Source of the DNA: Kappaphycus alvarezii
Taxonomy: Eukaryota; Rhodophyta; Florideophyceae; Gigartinales; Solieriaceae
NCBI GenBank assembly: GCA_002205965.3
Contig: NADL03000672.1
Location: 620,001 to 684,000, forward strand
DNA: 64,000 nt
Direction: 5' to 3'
Both the position numbers and the translations under genes were made by a program. Under the pieces are notes generated by a model, which was given only the letters and a program-made list of their open reading frames with translations, made no database searches and was not told where the DNA came from. Below, piece by piece: positions 53,777-63,657 of the stretch (position 1 is the first letter of the stretch; each line of letters begins with the position of its first letter).

Positions 53777-54340
53777 TGATATAATGAAAATTGTAGATAT
53801 TCCTTGGCATGCTGCGCTGGCTGAGTTGGCATGCTGTGCTGGCTGAGTTGGCATGCTGCGCTGGCTGAGCTGTCACTGTACTTACAATTATATTTTTAAT
53901 TATTTTTAGAGGGATGCTTTGCACTGTACTGTGGCGGTGCAGATTTGGCACATAGGTACTGTATAGGTGCTACAGATGTGAGGGTTGAAAACTCTATATA
54001 AGGGGCTGTTTGCATGAATGGTAGGACTACTTGGGAGCCAGCATACCCGAGCGGGCGCTCAACAAGGTCAACAAGCACAACAACTTCGAGTCAAGTCCCG
54101 AGTAGTAGGAAGTTGAGAGTCAACTTCAGACCCGGGGAACATTTTTCCTACGCTGGTCGCACACCATCAGTGGTAGACCCTGCCCCTTTTATACTTGCTT
54201 GTAGCTTCCTCAACTCTCTTCTATATACACTCCCTTTGTTCGTTCAACAATACCACGGCAGCACTTTTGTCGCTCGCAACGCCTCCTTCTCAGGGTAATT
54301 GGTTCTGAGGATCTCTTCCCCCGCCGATTTACCCCTATCA
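53777..54340 (+). repeat. Family C LTR 3 (564 bp), right end of array
   Basis: Three U3 units (53806-53871), TATA box at 53995-54002. About 20 bases around the first leader hairpin are missing. Similarity ends at TATCA, after which E sequence resumes, fixing the LTR end. Confidence 0.85.
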
Positions 54341-54498
54341 AATACCCTGTCAGTTTTCGGAGCGGTCACAATCACGCCGCTCCCATACTGAGTCCCTTTT
54401 GATTGAACTGAACTGCCAGACGGCACGTTTGAACCCGTACTCGGCGGTGGCCAGGATGCCGGAGCACTCGGTGAACCCTGTGGAGTAAGCTCGCTCAT
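54341..54498 (-). pseudogene. Element E: ORF N-terminal part
   Basis: ATG at 54498 on the minus strand gives MSELTPQGSPSAPASWPPPS and ends VTAPKTDRVF at the array. The low-complexity Ser/Pro start resembles retroelement Gag leaders. It is the N-terminal piece of the ORF continued at 43641. Confidence 0.5.
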
Positions 54499-54763
54499 CG
54501 AGAAGTTAGTGAAATTGGTATCACGAACGAAACAGCGAGAACGCAGAACGACAGGGAACGCAAGAGACAAAGCAGCGAACGCTGCTAACGAGCCGCGATC
54601 AAATAGGAGAACAGAGAACTGAGACTGATAGTGCTATCGCTGAAGTGATGCTGGATTCTAGCAAGATGGATTGATCGACCGCGACCAGCACTGACCGAAA
54701 TCCTCATTTTTTAAGCGGTAACGGAGCCCTGAAAATCAGAGTACAACACGCGATTTATTTAAT

Positions 54764-55035
54764 CTACCATAGCCACGTTAGCTCTTCCGCGCTTGGGATT
54801 TCCCGAATAAATAAGTGAGCCACCCAACCGCCCTTGTCACTGCCTTCCCACTCTTGGCGCAGTACCCTGTTATCGTGCTCCTGCGGAAACACGACCAACT
54901 GAAGCCGGATTAACCCTTCCGATAAGCCTGGTGGCGGACTTGTTTTATTATTGAGCGCCCCCAGGGCCAGAATTACCTGCGCTACACGCTGTTCGAGACT
55001 AGCGAGAAACAAAAATTTTAAGCGCTCGTACCCGC
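54764..55035 (-). CDS. Short unrecognised ORF upstream of the E ORF
   Basis: An open minus-strand frame of about 90 codons (SLEQRVAQVILALGALNNK; VLRQEWEGSDKGGWVAHLF) ends at 54764. It has no ATG near its start. Same strand as E; it may be a further ORF or 5' exon of the same element. 54499-54763 shows nothing else. Confidence 0.3.
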
Positions 55036-55053
55036 CAAATTATGCAACGAATC

Positions 55054-55466
55054 GCCTATATTTAGATGCCTCTTTATTTACCACCACCAGAGCCCATTAT
55101 GCATTATTATTGCAGTATGGTACCTTGAATATAGTCTATCACCCCTACATTGAATAGTGAAGGCATCAAACCGGCTCTGCGCTCAGACTCCTCGACATTT
55201 GGAATCATCTCCATTTTCGGGGTCGCCCCAGTTCACCTGACTTGGTCCCCGCAGCTCCTGCATGTTAGCGATTCGGCTTGAGGCAGTTCTCGATAGCTTT
55301 CTGTTTATCCATATACAGTCTGGGTGAACCCTGGCACGCCTCTGTCTCTACCTCCGCAGCTACCTGCCCATTTGTCCCGTGTTTATGTGATCTCGTGATT
55401 CTCATCTGGCTATAAATTACTCGAGCTAAGGTGTTTATACGGCCCTGTCCGCTGCGTAGCAATACA
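55054..55466 (+). repeat. Family B LTR-like block, second copy
   Basis: Matches 33237-33650 in order and orientation. Its left edge abuts E and its right edge abuts a LINE. It may be the displaced 3' LTR of B2 or an independent solo LTR fragment. Confidence 0.5.
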
Positions 55467-55492
55467 GGAGGCCCAGAGAGGAGAGAATCATA

Positions 55493-56394
55493 CTAAGGGT
55501 CTCCTTTGTTGCGCCCATGTGCGGCTGGGTAACCTGTAATCTCCGAACAAGGGCTGTGGTTCAGAAAAAAGACATAGTTGACGAAGCGAGCGAGGCCTGG
55601 AGAATGCTTAGTTATCTCCTTGAGCAAATGCACTCGGTCAATGGAATTAAAAGTATTCTTCGCGCTTATCTCGTATAACACGAGATCTTCCGAGCCATGG
55701 GCATCCACAAAAGCTCGTACAGAGTGTGTAAAGGCCTCAATGTCACATGAAATAGCTCCACCGAACTGATGTGGCTCTAAGTACTGGCGAAATTTAGGGT
55801 CCTGTATAGCCTTGCGGACGAAAAGGCGACATATGATGTAGCGCAGGATACTTCCAACGGCAACTGGACGAAGATTGGGAGTAAGTTCAGTGTTCCCTGC
55901 TTTGAGAAGGCCGAGAGAGGAAGCGATCGTAAAAGATTGAAAAAGTGAGAGAGGCAGCTTTCCGTTAACACAAAAGTTATCAGATTCGGCAAGGTCTTCT
56001 AGCACAGAATGAGAAGGTTCACCAGCGTTGGGGTATGTTTCAGGGAGCGGAGGATCCCTGGGCGAGAGCAGTCTTAGCCCGGAGCGCTGTGAAAGGGAAG
56101 GGACTGGAGACCTACGCGGATGTCAGCCTCCGTGAAATGGTAGGGGGGGATTGAAGCCCGGTACCGGGGTTCAGCAGTAGAGGGTGACGCGGCTGGTGCA
56201 AACGTTGCATAGCAGTGACGGTGGCAGAGGAAGGACAGGCGGGGGCAACAGAGCGACAGAACGCTGGAGCGGCTTTCCTTACGGATCTTTCTATGAAAGT
56301 TGACCACAACAACGAATTGAGCCAGAAAGGCGGCGGGAGGAGAAGGTTGAAGAGCCAATAAATATCTATTGCTGACTCGAACAGTTGTTGCCAT
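55493..56394 (-). pseudogene. LINE reverse-transcriptase fragment, family L8
   Basis: Minus-strand blocks in order: FTEADIRVGLQSLPFHSAPG (about 56135-56075), LRPVAVGSILRYIICRLFV (about 55880-55820), EPHQFGGAISCDIEAFTHSV (about 55785-55725), LVLYEISAKNTFNSIDRVHL (about 55690-55620) and RNKGDP at the left end. These are the finger and palm blocks 0-4 of non-LTR RTs; in the palm A motif the usual Asp of DAKNAFNS is Ser (ISAKNTFNS). Stops at 56006-56073. The FxDD motif is not reached, since the copy ends at 55493. Confidence 0.65.
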
Positions 56395-57465
56395 TGGCCT
56401 CGTTTGGAGTCACAGATACGGGCCCGAACAGAAAAAGAAAACCCAGGACGGCTACGAATGCGCGGTTCACCCTTACCTTTTTGGCAATTAACGAGATTCC
56501 CTACTGCAAGAAGACGTTAGAGAACATGAAAAAGCAGCTCCGTAGTTCGCACAGAGAGAATAAATCTGAGTAAGCGGTGCATCATACCATAGAGCTCAGC
56601 GCGGAGGCAATGCGGTAGCGTTTTGCTTGTGGCATGGGAAGCACGTTGGCAATGTCAGGGTGTGGGCAGGGATGGATTGGGAGGAGGAGGAAAGCTCAAT
56701 ATTGTACCGTTCCTCAGTCTGGGGGGCAGCTGCGGATGTTTAGCTCACAGGAATATGTACCTTGACGCGTTTTACCTTTATCTCCATTGTATTTATCCGA
56801 CATGTCTAGGATATATTCGCAGACGGTAGTTCCAGGTAGTTGAACTCGGGTATTCAGTTTCGTCAAATTAGGACTGAAAGACTTTTAAGTAATGGCATGA
56901 ATGGATCCGCTTTTACCAGTACTAGACTTCGCCAGTGAAGGTGAATAAGCAGCATTTGTGATTAGCATCGGCTTTTTTATATACTAAACTACCGAGGGCA
57001 AAGTGGGGTTTTTAATCAACGCTGAAAGGAGTGGTACTAGCTGCAATGTATACCAATCCATCCAATTTGCCTGCACCCATAAGTGGGGTTCCCAATAGCA
57101 CCGTTATAGACAGCTCGGTGCCCACCTCTGCGCTCGAAATAACTTCACCCGCGCGCCCAGGTGACGCCTGCCCATACATGCGTTCGGGAATGTATGTGAT
57201 AGGGGGTAATCCGAAGAGGTTAAGAGCTCTCCGTCATCAGATGACGGAAAAGTGAGGGTGATTGATGTGCGCAAATTCGCGCACGGAAAAAAATCTAGAT
57301 GAGGACCATGATTGTATACAGTATCGGAATTGGGAAGATATTTTTACAGTTTTTGAATTTGCAAGATATTTTTAATTTGGGTGAGTGTGGCAAATTCATC
57401 GGTTGATTTTTTTCATTTTAGGACACGCTGTCATAGTAGATGTCAGTACAGTTCCAGGTTGTGGG
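56395..57465. other. Flank between the LINE fragment and element C3
   Basis: Two short ORFs are seen. 56385-56573 reads RKRKPRTATNARFTLTFL and KKTLENMKKQLRSSHRENK; 57046-57255 reads NPSNLPAPISGVPNSTVID and RSGMYVIGGNPKRLRALRH. Neither is recognised. Two hairpins lie at 57231-57247 and 57267-57284. Confidence 0.35.
57231..57284. repeat. Two adjacent perfect inverted repeats
   Basis: CCGTCATC-A-GATGACGG (57231-57247) and GTGCGC-AAATTC-GCGCAC (57267-57284), the second followed by GGAAAAAAA. They overlap the end of the 57046-57255 ORF (its stop is inside the region). Confidence 0.6.
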
Positions 57466-57981
57466 TGATACTACAAGTAGCTCTGAAAGGTCTATATAAT
57501 GGCCACATCAATTCCCACCCCTGGCCGATGGGTGGCTGGCATGGGTATGGCACCTAGATATTTACCTTGAGGAAATATCTTCTAATAGTCTCTCTGGTTC
57601 ACACGATTACCGTGAATACATTTTATGGTTATTAGTATGTTTGTTGGAGACTTTTGGGTAGCCAAAAGTCTATATAAGCCGAGTAAACTGCTTCCTTTAG
57701 TGGAGGTGAAGCAAGTTGGCAGACAACTTCAAGCCAAGTCCCGAGTAGTAGGAAGTTGAGAGTCAACTTCAGACCCAAGAAAACTTTTTCTTACGCTAGT
57801 CGCAGAGCGTCGTGGTAGACCCTGCCCCTTTTATACTTGCTTGTAGCTTCTCAACTCTCTTCTATATACACTCCCTTTTGTTCGTTCAACAATACCACGG
57901 CAGCACTTTTGTCGCTCGCAACACCTCCTTCTCAGGGTAATTGGTTCTGAGGATCTCTCCCCCGCCGATTTACCCCTATCA
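57466..57981 (+). repeat. Family C LTR variant of copy C3 (about 516 bp)
   Basis: The 3' end TATCA and the segment from the leader (about 57711) on are nearly identical to LTR 1-3. The 5' part is unrelated to their U3 and has no 22-bp units. It starts at TGATACTACAAG (57466), chosen because it restores the terminal TGATA/TATCA pairing. TATA box TATATAAG at 57671. Confidence 0.6.
57671..57678 (+). promoter_or_regulatory. TATA box of the C3 LTR
   Basis: AAAGTCTATATAAGCCGAG, same core and similar distance to the leader as in the array LTRs. A second TATATAAT at about 57493 lies further upstream. Confidence 0.6.
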
Positions 57982-57983
57982 TT

Positions 57984-57997
57984 TGGTACTCTTGTGG
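57984..57997 (+). promoter_or_regulatory. Primer-binding site of copy C3
   Basis: TGGTACTCTTGTGG, two bases after the LTR end, identical to copy C2 (49319-49332). Confidence 0.55.
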
Positions 57998-58069
57998 AGG
58001 GGGTTGCACCCGAGGTATTCGAGTTGAGCAGTAGTAAGGAACACTTCGGGGGATTTCTTTTCTGTAATC

Positions 58070-59942
58070 ATGGATCTCAACGCTGCTCGTATAACGTTCA
58101 CAGGGGCAAGACTGAAGACGTTGAGGAGTTTCTTTACACATATGTCAACGTTGTGATGCGAGAAAGGGCGATGAAGAGAAGGCCGCAAGTATCTTCGCCT
58201 ATCTTCATGGTGACGCAAAGCACAAATATAAGTCCAAGTTTATCGACGGGTGGTCTCTTAACGGGAATGGGCGTAACTTCGGTGAGGTATGTGAGTGGCT
58301 TGTGAAAGAGTATGCTAAGGAGGTAGAACCAGATGAGATGATTCGTACCGCCATAGAGGCCCGGCTCAACTTCGACGATTTGTTAAGCTCATTGGTGTAC
58401 TTGTGTGATCTTTATGAAAAGGCTGGGTTCAACGCCCAAGCCAAGTACGGAATGCTGCGTAAGGCGGCTATGGGGGATAAGCGGCTCTCCGATTTCCTCC
58501 TCATCAAGGGCCCTCACACTTTTGATGAACTGAAGGGTACCATAGTAGAATTTGTCAAAAATTCGGAGACGTTTCAGTCACTGAGTGAGGTACCGAGGGA
58601 AACCCGCACATCGATGTCTATCGTACATCCTGAAAAGAATTATCAAAGGCCGGCTACTAGTGCAGCGGCATTAGAATCTGTCAGGAGCGATGTCAAAAAC
58701 TTGGAAGAAAGGTTGGAAACCCGATTCGATAATCGACTTGACATGATAACCTCGCAGTTGGAAAGCCTTACTCTTACCATTAAGAAGAACCAGTCTGGGG
58801 CCCCTAAGGCCGCAGAAGTCTGTTCTTACTGTCACAAGCCTGGACACTTTGCAAACAGGTGTCCTGATAATCCACATAGAAACACTCGTTGTGCAAAGTG
58901 CGGTCGATATGGGCATCATGAAAGTAACTGCTGGTCTAAAGACAACAGAAGAGCAAATTTATCGGAAGCAAGGAGTGAGTCAGGACCAGAGGTGAAAATC
59001 TTACAAAATAGAAGGGATCAAAGGTTGACGGATGCCGGTAACGTATCCATCGCTGAAGAGATTAGTCAAGTCAATGTGACAAAAAGGGATGGGGAAGGGA
59101 ACATTTTATCGAAGAAACCTAGGCTAGAGTATGGAATGCTGGAGCATATCCCAGCACCTGTACCTCCTCGAACCAAGAGGTCTGATCAAGTTGTTCCAGG
59201 AGTGGGAGTCACTCCGGCCAAGAAGACGAAAAAGAGTAAGAAAGTTAAGAGTATCTCTAAGGACGTACTAGAGTATGTGAAGAGGTACAATTTGGTGGCT
59301 GAGCTTGCATCGGCCCCAACTGGGATAACGTTTGGTCAACTTTTGAGGGGCGACGCAGAGGATGCGAGAAAAGAACTCAAAAAAATTATCAGGTCTAATA
59401 AGTCCGCTAAGGGTAAGAAACTGTTTCTTCAATCGGCCTCGACAGCACCAAGACGTCTTAAGCTGGTACCAGTCAAAGTATTGGGTATGAAAACCCAAGC
59501 TCTCTTCGATTCGGGTGCTGTTCCAAACCTCATTTCAGAAACTTTGGTGACAGATCTAGGTCTCGAAATTACTCCAACGACTCGAAAAATAACTGTAGCG
59601 GATGGAACCGTCTCAAAATGCATGGGCACTGTTGACAAGGTTTCCGTGTTCTTTGGGGACTCTAAAGTTGATGTAGACTTTCTTGTCATGCCGGATCTCC
59701 CTTTCGATGCAATCATTGGCTGCCCACATGGAAAGACTAGGACATGCATTGACTTGGGCAACCAAATGGTTTCAGTTAATATTGACGGCAGAACCGTGAA
59801 GATGCCCCTGGATTTCGACAAAAGCACGCATCCTGAAGATTTAAAAGAAACGGACAGTGAAGATTTCACTTCTAGCTATGACAGCGAAGATTCGGAACCA
59901 ACTAACACTTTCGGAAGTGGAAAAGGGTACCCTCGGGGGTAA
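58070..59942 (+). CDS. Copy C3 Gag and protease, capsid frameshifted near the start
   Basis: ATG 58070 starts as in C1 and C2, but one G is missing near 58107 and one base near 58160, so the long frame is entered only from about 58302. From there 546 codons are open. They hold the capsid C-terminal part, a coiled coil, two CCHC knuckles (CSYCHKPGHFANRC and CAKCGRYGHHESNC, 58819-58935) and a basic linker (KKTKKSKKVKSISKD). The aspartic protease follows: LFDSGAVPNLISE at about 59505-59543, then FDAIIGCPHG as the second strand. Gag packages the RNA; the protease matures the polyprotein. In C1 the bases from the protease tail into the RT linker are a single frame, so Gag-Pol was probably one polyprotein. 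Confidence 0.8.
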
Positions 59943-60009
59943 TGAACATGGCATGGGACGATTATGATTCCGGGTTTGAAACAGATGACGACTGGATTCT
60001 AGGATAAGT

Positions 60010-63000
60010 TTGAAACCCGAATGTGTTTCTTTTTGCGATGATATCGAATCAAAGGACAGAATTCGGAGCATGAAAGAAGATTACCTTTGCAAAGAAAATA
60101 AGAATACGTCGAATTCCATATATGAAGATGTGAGCACGACGGAAGAGGTCCTTCAAAATATTGAGGTTGAGGATCAAGAAGAAAAAGGGCGCCAAATGGC
60201 AGAAATCCAAGGAAAAGTGCAGCACCTTCCCGCCCCCGCCTCACTGAAAATATCCGACATGTTAACATCTTCCGAAGTAATTGCATGGAGCGTTTCAGAT
60301 TTAAGACAAGCAAGTGTACCGGTTACTCACTCGTTCGAACTTACCGACACTCAACCGATTTACCACAAGCCTAGACGTCAACCGCCAAAATATGACCAAT
60401 TTATCTCAGAAAATGTTACAAGTATGCTGAAAAATGATATTATTCGACCAGTTTCATCCCCATGGTCGTTTCCAGTTGTGGTCGCACCAAAGAAGGATGG
60501 AAAGCTGCGTTTTTGCGTCGATTACCGACAACTGAACCAGAGAATGATACCCGATCGATTTCCGATTCCGAACATGGAGGAGATCCTCGAGGACCTGAAG
60601 GACGGGAGATATTTCACCTCAATTGACCTTTACACTGGCTATTGGCAGATTCCATTGGATGAAAAATGTAAGGAAAAAACAACCTTTACCAGCAAAGCCG
60701 GTACGTTCAGGTTCGAAGTGATGCCTTTTGGTCTCATGAATGCACCAGCTACATTCCAAAGAATGATGAACGAGGTTTTGAAAGGACTTCCATTCGCAAG
60801 AGTCTATATCGATGATGTCGTCATATTCTCAGAAACATTGGATCAGCACATCTCGCACGTCAAGACAGTTGTGGAGAGGATATCGGAGTATAGCTTGAAA
60901 ATTAAGTTGAGCAAATGCTTCTTTGCGAAAACTTCTATCCAATTACTCGGTCATATCGTCGACCAAGAGGGAATTAGAGTGGATCCAGAGAAAACGAAAA
61001 AAATAAAGTTGGCACCAAGGCCCGCTTCAAAGACGGAGGTCCGAAGCTTCTTAGGACTGGCCTCATATTACAGAAGATTTATCAAAGATTTCGCCAAGAC
61101 TGCAGCACCGTTACATGCCAGCACTACGAAGAACGGAAAATTTTACTGGAACAAGGAAATGGAAACTGCATTTCAGGAGCTTAAAGATAAGCTATGTGTC
61201 CCCCCAGTTCTCATGTACCCAGATTTCAAGAGACCATTCGTTGTGGAGACAGATGCCTCAGAACGGTCTTTGGGTGCCGTTTTGTCCCAAAAAGATGAAA
61301 ACGGAAGACTACACCCTGTTCAATTCGCAAGCCGAACTCTGAATGACGCGGAAAAGAGATACTCAGTCTGCGAGAAAGAAGCGCTAGCTGTCGTCTTCGC
61401 GCTGAAAAAGTTTCGCGTATACCTTTTATCACTCGAGAAATTTGTCTTGATAACTGATCACCAGGCACTTAAAACAGCATTCCAAAAGAAGGATGTACAT
61501 CACCGCTTGGCCCGATGGCTCGACATTTTCGCAGAATATCGGTTTGAAATTGTGTATAGACCCGGACGCAATAATCAGCCTGCCGATTACCTATCCCGCT
61601 TGAGGGACGCACTGATTCCAAATGAAAAAGCTTCGGAGGACATCGTCGGAGTCGCCGAGTTGCAGTTGCCGAACGATAACGAGTACGAAGCTAATATTCA
61701 CGGACTGATCAAATTCCTCGATGGACTAGAAATGAGAAAGGTTGATCTTGAACACCGAAATTGGGTACGCAGGAATCAAAAGGCTTTTACATTGTGGAAT
61801 GGGAAACTCTTCCGGCACACTAAAGCCGGTCCCCGACTAGTGGCCCCTTTGAAAGAAAGAATGAAGATCTTGAGGACTTTCCATGATGAGCTAGGGCATT
61901 GGGATCTCGAAACAACCAAAAAATTCGTAACTGAGAGATTCTGGTGGCCCGGTATCCATAAGGACGTCTATAACTTCGTGAAAAGCTGCGACAACTGCCA
62001 AAAATTCACTCCAATACGGAAGTATAAGACAACTCTAAGTTTTCCAGTTTCCGGTCTCTTTGAAACCTTCTCAATTGACTTCGCGGGCCCGTTCAAGGAA
62101 ACTTCTTCCGGAAACAAATATCTCCTTATAGGGGTGGAACATCTTACTGGATGGCCAATAGCAGTTGCAGTCGAGGAGGCAAATGCTGAGGTGGTACTGA
62201 GATTCATCGAAAAAGAAATAATTGAACCGTTTGGTCTTCCAAAAAGGATCATCTCGGATAACGCCCTTTGTTTTACTGCAACTTCACTGCTTCGTTTTTT
62301 GGAAGAGAAAGGGATTCAGCTGAAGACCGTTCTCGCATACGCTCCTATGTCCAACGGGAAAGCGGAGAGGATGGTTGGAACCATCAAACGAGCAATATCG
62401 AAAACTATGTTGGAGAATGAAATCCAGTGGGAAGATGCCTTACCAAAAGTGTTATACGGCTACCGTCGAAGAAGAGGAAGAAATGGACGCTCACCATTCG
62501 AGCTAATGTACGGAAGGGCTCCTAGAATGTTACAGAGAGACATGGAAACAAATATTATCGATGAAGAGAGTAGGGAAGTTGAACTACTGGCCACCGAAGG
62601 CTGGAGATCACACCGCGCGCTAACACAGACAAGAAATAAGGATGCAGAACCTGCAGTCAGAACCTTTTCAGTTGGCTCTAAAGTACTTGTAGTACATGGA
62701 AAAGCAATGCAGCAGGCTGTGAAGTGGCCGGCCTTCCAAACCAAGTACTCGAACCCTTGCATCGTCACGGAGGAAAGACACCCGCACTATCAGCTCTGTT
62801 CAAGCTCAGGGAAGAGATCAAGGAGGGCCATCCATGCACGTCGTCTGGTCCCTTACCATCAGAGGCCTGAAGAATTCCTTCTCACACAGGACTATGCGCA
62901 ACCACGGGGCATACTCATCTTTAACTATAGAATGATTCCTATGGGAGGAAAAAGGGCCTGGGAATGGATCATCTCGGTTACGCGGGACTACTACGAACTC

Positions 63001-63657
63001 CACGTAATCATCCATTTCTACATTAATATATGCCTATGTTTTCGTACGTTGAACGGACCATTGCTACCTGAAGAAGATTTCCGACTATTAATAAGAGTTC
63101 TATTTTCATTCCAAAACGGAAGGTTCACGGAAGCAGGTCCAGAGTTTGTGGAGGTAATATATCATTACTCTATAGGAAGATATGGAATGGTAGCTGCTGG
63201 AGACTTGTCGCAAACGTATCTGAATATTATCCGTCCAATTTACGTATTTCTCAAGAACAACCAAGACGTGCGACTGAGAGGTTACGCCTTACCCCCGGAT
63301 ATGGAATACAGGCTGGTCCCGTATCCTCTATGGGAACCTTACGTTTCTCCGCCACAAATTGGGAACGTTGGAGGCGGCGAGGATCCTCCTGAAGCAGTGA
63401 TGATGACCAGAGGAGGACCTTCAGGAGACAACAACCCGCCCAGAAGAGGTTCCGGTCGTCCCCCGAGAGGACCTCGTGCAGGTCCCAGTACGTCAGGAGC
63501 TGGTCGCGGCCATTCATCGGGACCGTCCACCACAACTTCATCTCTAGCTCTCTTCACAACCATGCACAGCATACAGTCGGAAGAAGAAGATTATCTTTTT
63601 GGCTGCGCAATATCTCCGAGGATGCGAACGATGCGCAGGTCATTTCTTATTTCATGA
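60010..63657 (+). CDS. Copy C3 Pol: RT, RNase H, integrase and C-terminal extension
   Basis: 1215 open codons, entered from upstream (the first codon TTG is not a real start). RT: FCVDYRQLNQRMIPDRFPIP; catalytic VYIDDVVIFS at residues 265-274. RNase H: FVVETDASERSLGAV and ALAVVFALKKFRVYL, ending RPGRNNQPADYLSRL. Integrase: zinc H-x4-H (FHDELGHW) and CDNC; catalytic Asp690 (IDFAGP), Asp750 (SDNALCF) and Glu786 (GKAERMV), a D-59-D-35-E core. A GPY/F-like strand region follows (SVGSKVLVVHGKAMQQ to HARRLVPYHQ). From about residue 960 there is an unusual extension: a hydrophobic/aromatic domain (about 1000-1112), then a Gly/Pro/Arg/Ser linker. All key catalytic residues are intact. Confidence 0.88.
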   Translation: MKPECVSFCDDIESKDRIRSMKEDYLCKENKNTSNSIYEDVSTTEEVLQNIEVEDQEEKGRQMAEIQGKVQHLPAPASLKISDMLTSSEVIAWSVSDLRQASVPVTHSFELTDTQPIYHKPRRQPPKYDQFISENVTSMLKNDIIRPVSSPWSFPVVVAPKKDGKLRFCVDYRQLNQRMIPDRFPIPNMEEILEDLKDGRYFTSIDLYTGYWQIPLDEKCKEKTTFTSKAGTFRFEVMPFGLMNAPATFQRMMNEVLKGLPFARVYIDDVVIFSETLDQHISHVKTVVERISEYSLKIKLSKCFFAKTSIQLLGHIVDQEGIRVDPEKTKKIKLAPRPASKTEVRSFLGLASYYRRFIKDFAKTAAPLHASTTKNGKFYWNKEMETAFQELKDKLCVPPVLMYPDFKRPFVVETDASERSLGAVLSQKDENGRLHPVQFASRTLNDAEKRYSVCEKEALAVVFALKKFRVYLLSLEKFVLITDHQALKTAFQKKDVHHRLARWLDIFAEYRFEIVYRPGRNNQPADYLSRLRDALIPNEKASEDIVGVAELQLPNDNEYEANIHGLIKFLDGLEMRKVDLEHRNWVRRNQKAFTLWNGKLFRHTKAGPRLVAPLKERMKILRTFHDELGHWDLETTKKFVTERFWWPGIHKDVYNFVKSCDNCQKFTPIRKYKTTLSFPVSGLFETFSIDFAGPFKETSSGNKYLLIGVEHLTGWPIAVAVEEANAEVVLRFIEKEIIEPFGLPKRIISDNALCFTATSLLRFLEEKGIQLKTVLAYAPMSNGKAERMVGTIKRAISKTMLENEIQWEDALPKVLYGYRRRRGRNGRSPFELMYGRAPRMLQRDMETNIIDEESREVELLATEGWRSHRALTQTRNKDAEPAVRTFSVGSKVLVVHGKAMQQAVKWPAFQTKYSNPCIVTEERHPHYQLCSSSGKRSRRAIHARRLVPYHQRPEEFLLTQDYAQPRGILIFNYRMIPMGGKRAWEWIISVTRDYYELHVIIHFYINICLCFRTLNGPLLPEEDFRLLIRVLFSFQNGRFTEAGPEFVEVIYHYSIGRYGMVAAGDLSQTYLNIIRPIYVFLKNNQDVRLRGYALPPDMEYRLVPYPLWEPYVSPPQIGNVGGGEDPPEAVMMTRGGPSGDNNPPRRGSGRPPRGPRAGPSTSGAGRGHSSGPSTTTSSLALFTTMHSIQSEEEDYLFGCAISPRMRTMRRSFLIS
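63004..63345 (+). other. C-terminal extension, first copy of an unrecognised domain
   Basis: Within the C3 Pol frame, about 113 residues from VIIHFYINICLCFRTLNGP through PEEDFRLLIRVLFSF, HYSIGRYGMVAAG and LNIIRPIYVFLKN to LVPYPLWEPYV. It matches the sequence at 63639-63985 block by block. It is rich in aromatics and Ile/Leu, with a possible membrane-like stretch at its start. No known retroelement domain fits. Confidence 0.6.

Larger units (their letters stand above)
43647..54340 (+). mobile_element. Family C Ty3/gypsy tandem array: LTR-internal-LTR-internal-LTR
   Basis: Three LTRs (43647-44273, 48735-49316, 53777-54340) alternate with two near-identical internal regions in the same orientation. 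One nearly perfect 5-bp duplication brackets the whole. Both internal regions carry the same protease-region and integrase-region deletions, so they descend from one deleted parent. This shape is expected from unequal recombination between LTRs after one insertion, or from insertion of a tandem cDNA. A repeat-collapse or repeat-expansion artefact of assembly is also possible. Confidence 0.85.

Noticed and set aside
53777..54340. Solo LTR of family C
   Set aside because: It directly follows the C2 polypurine tract and is bounded by the array's right target duplication, so it is the 3' LTR of the array.
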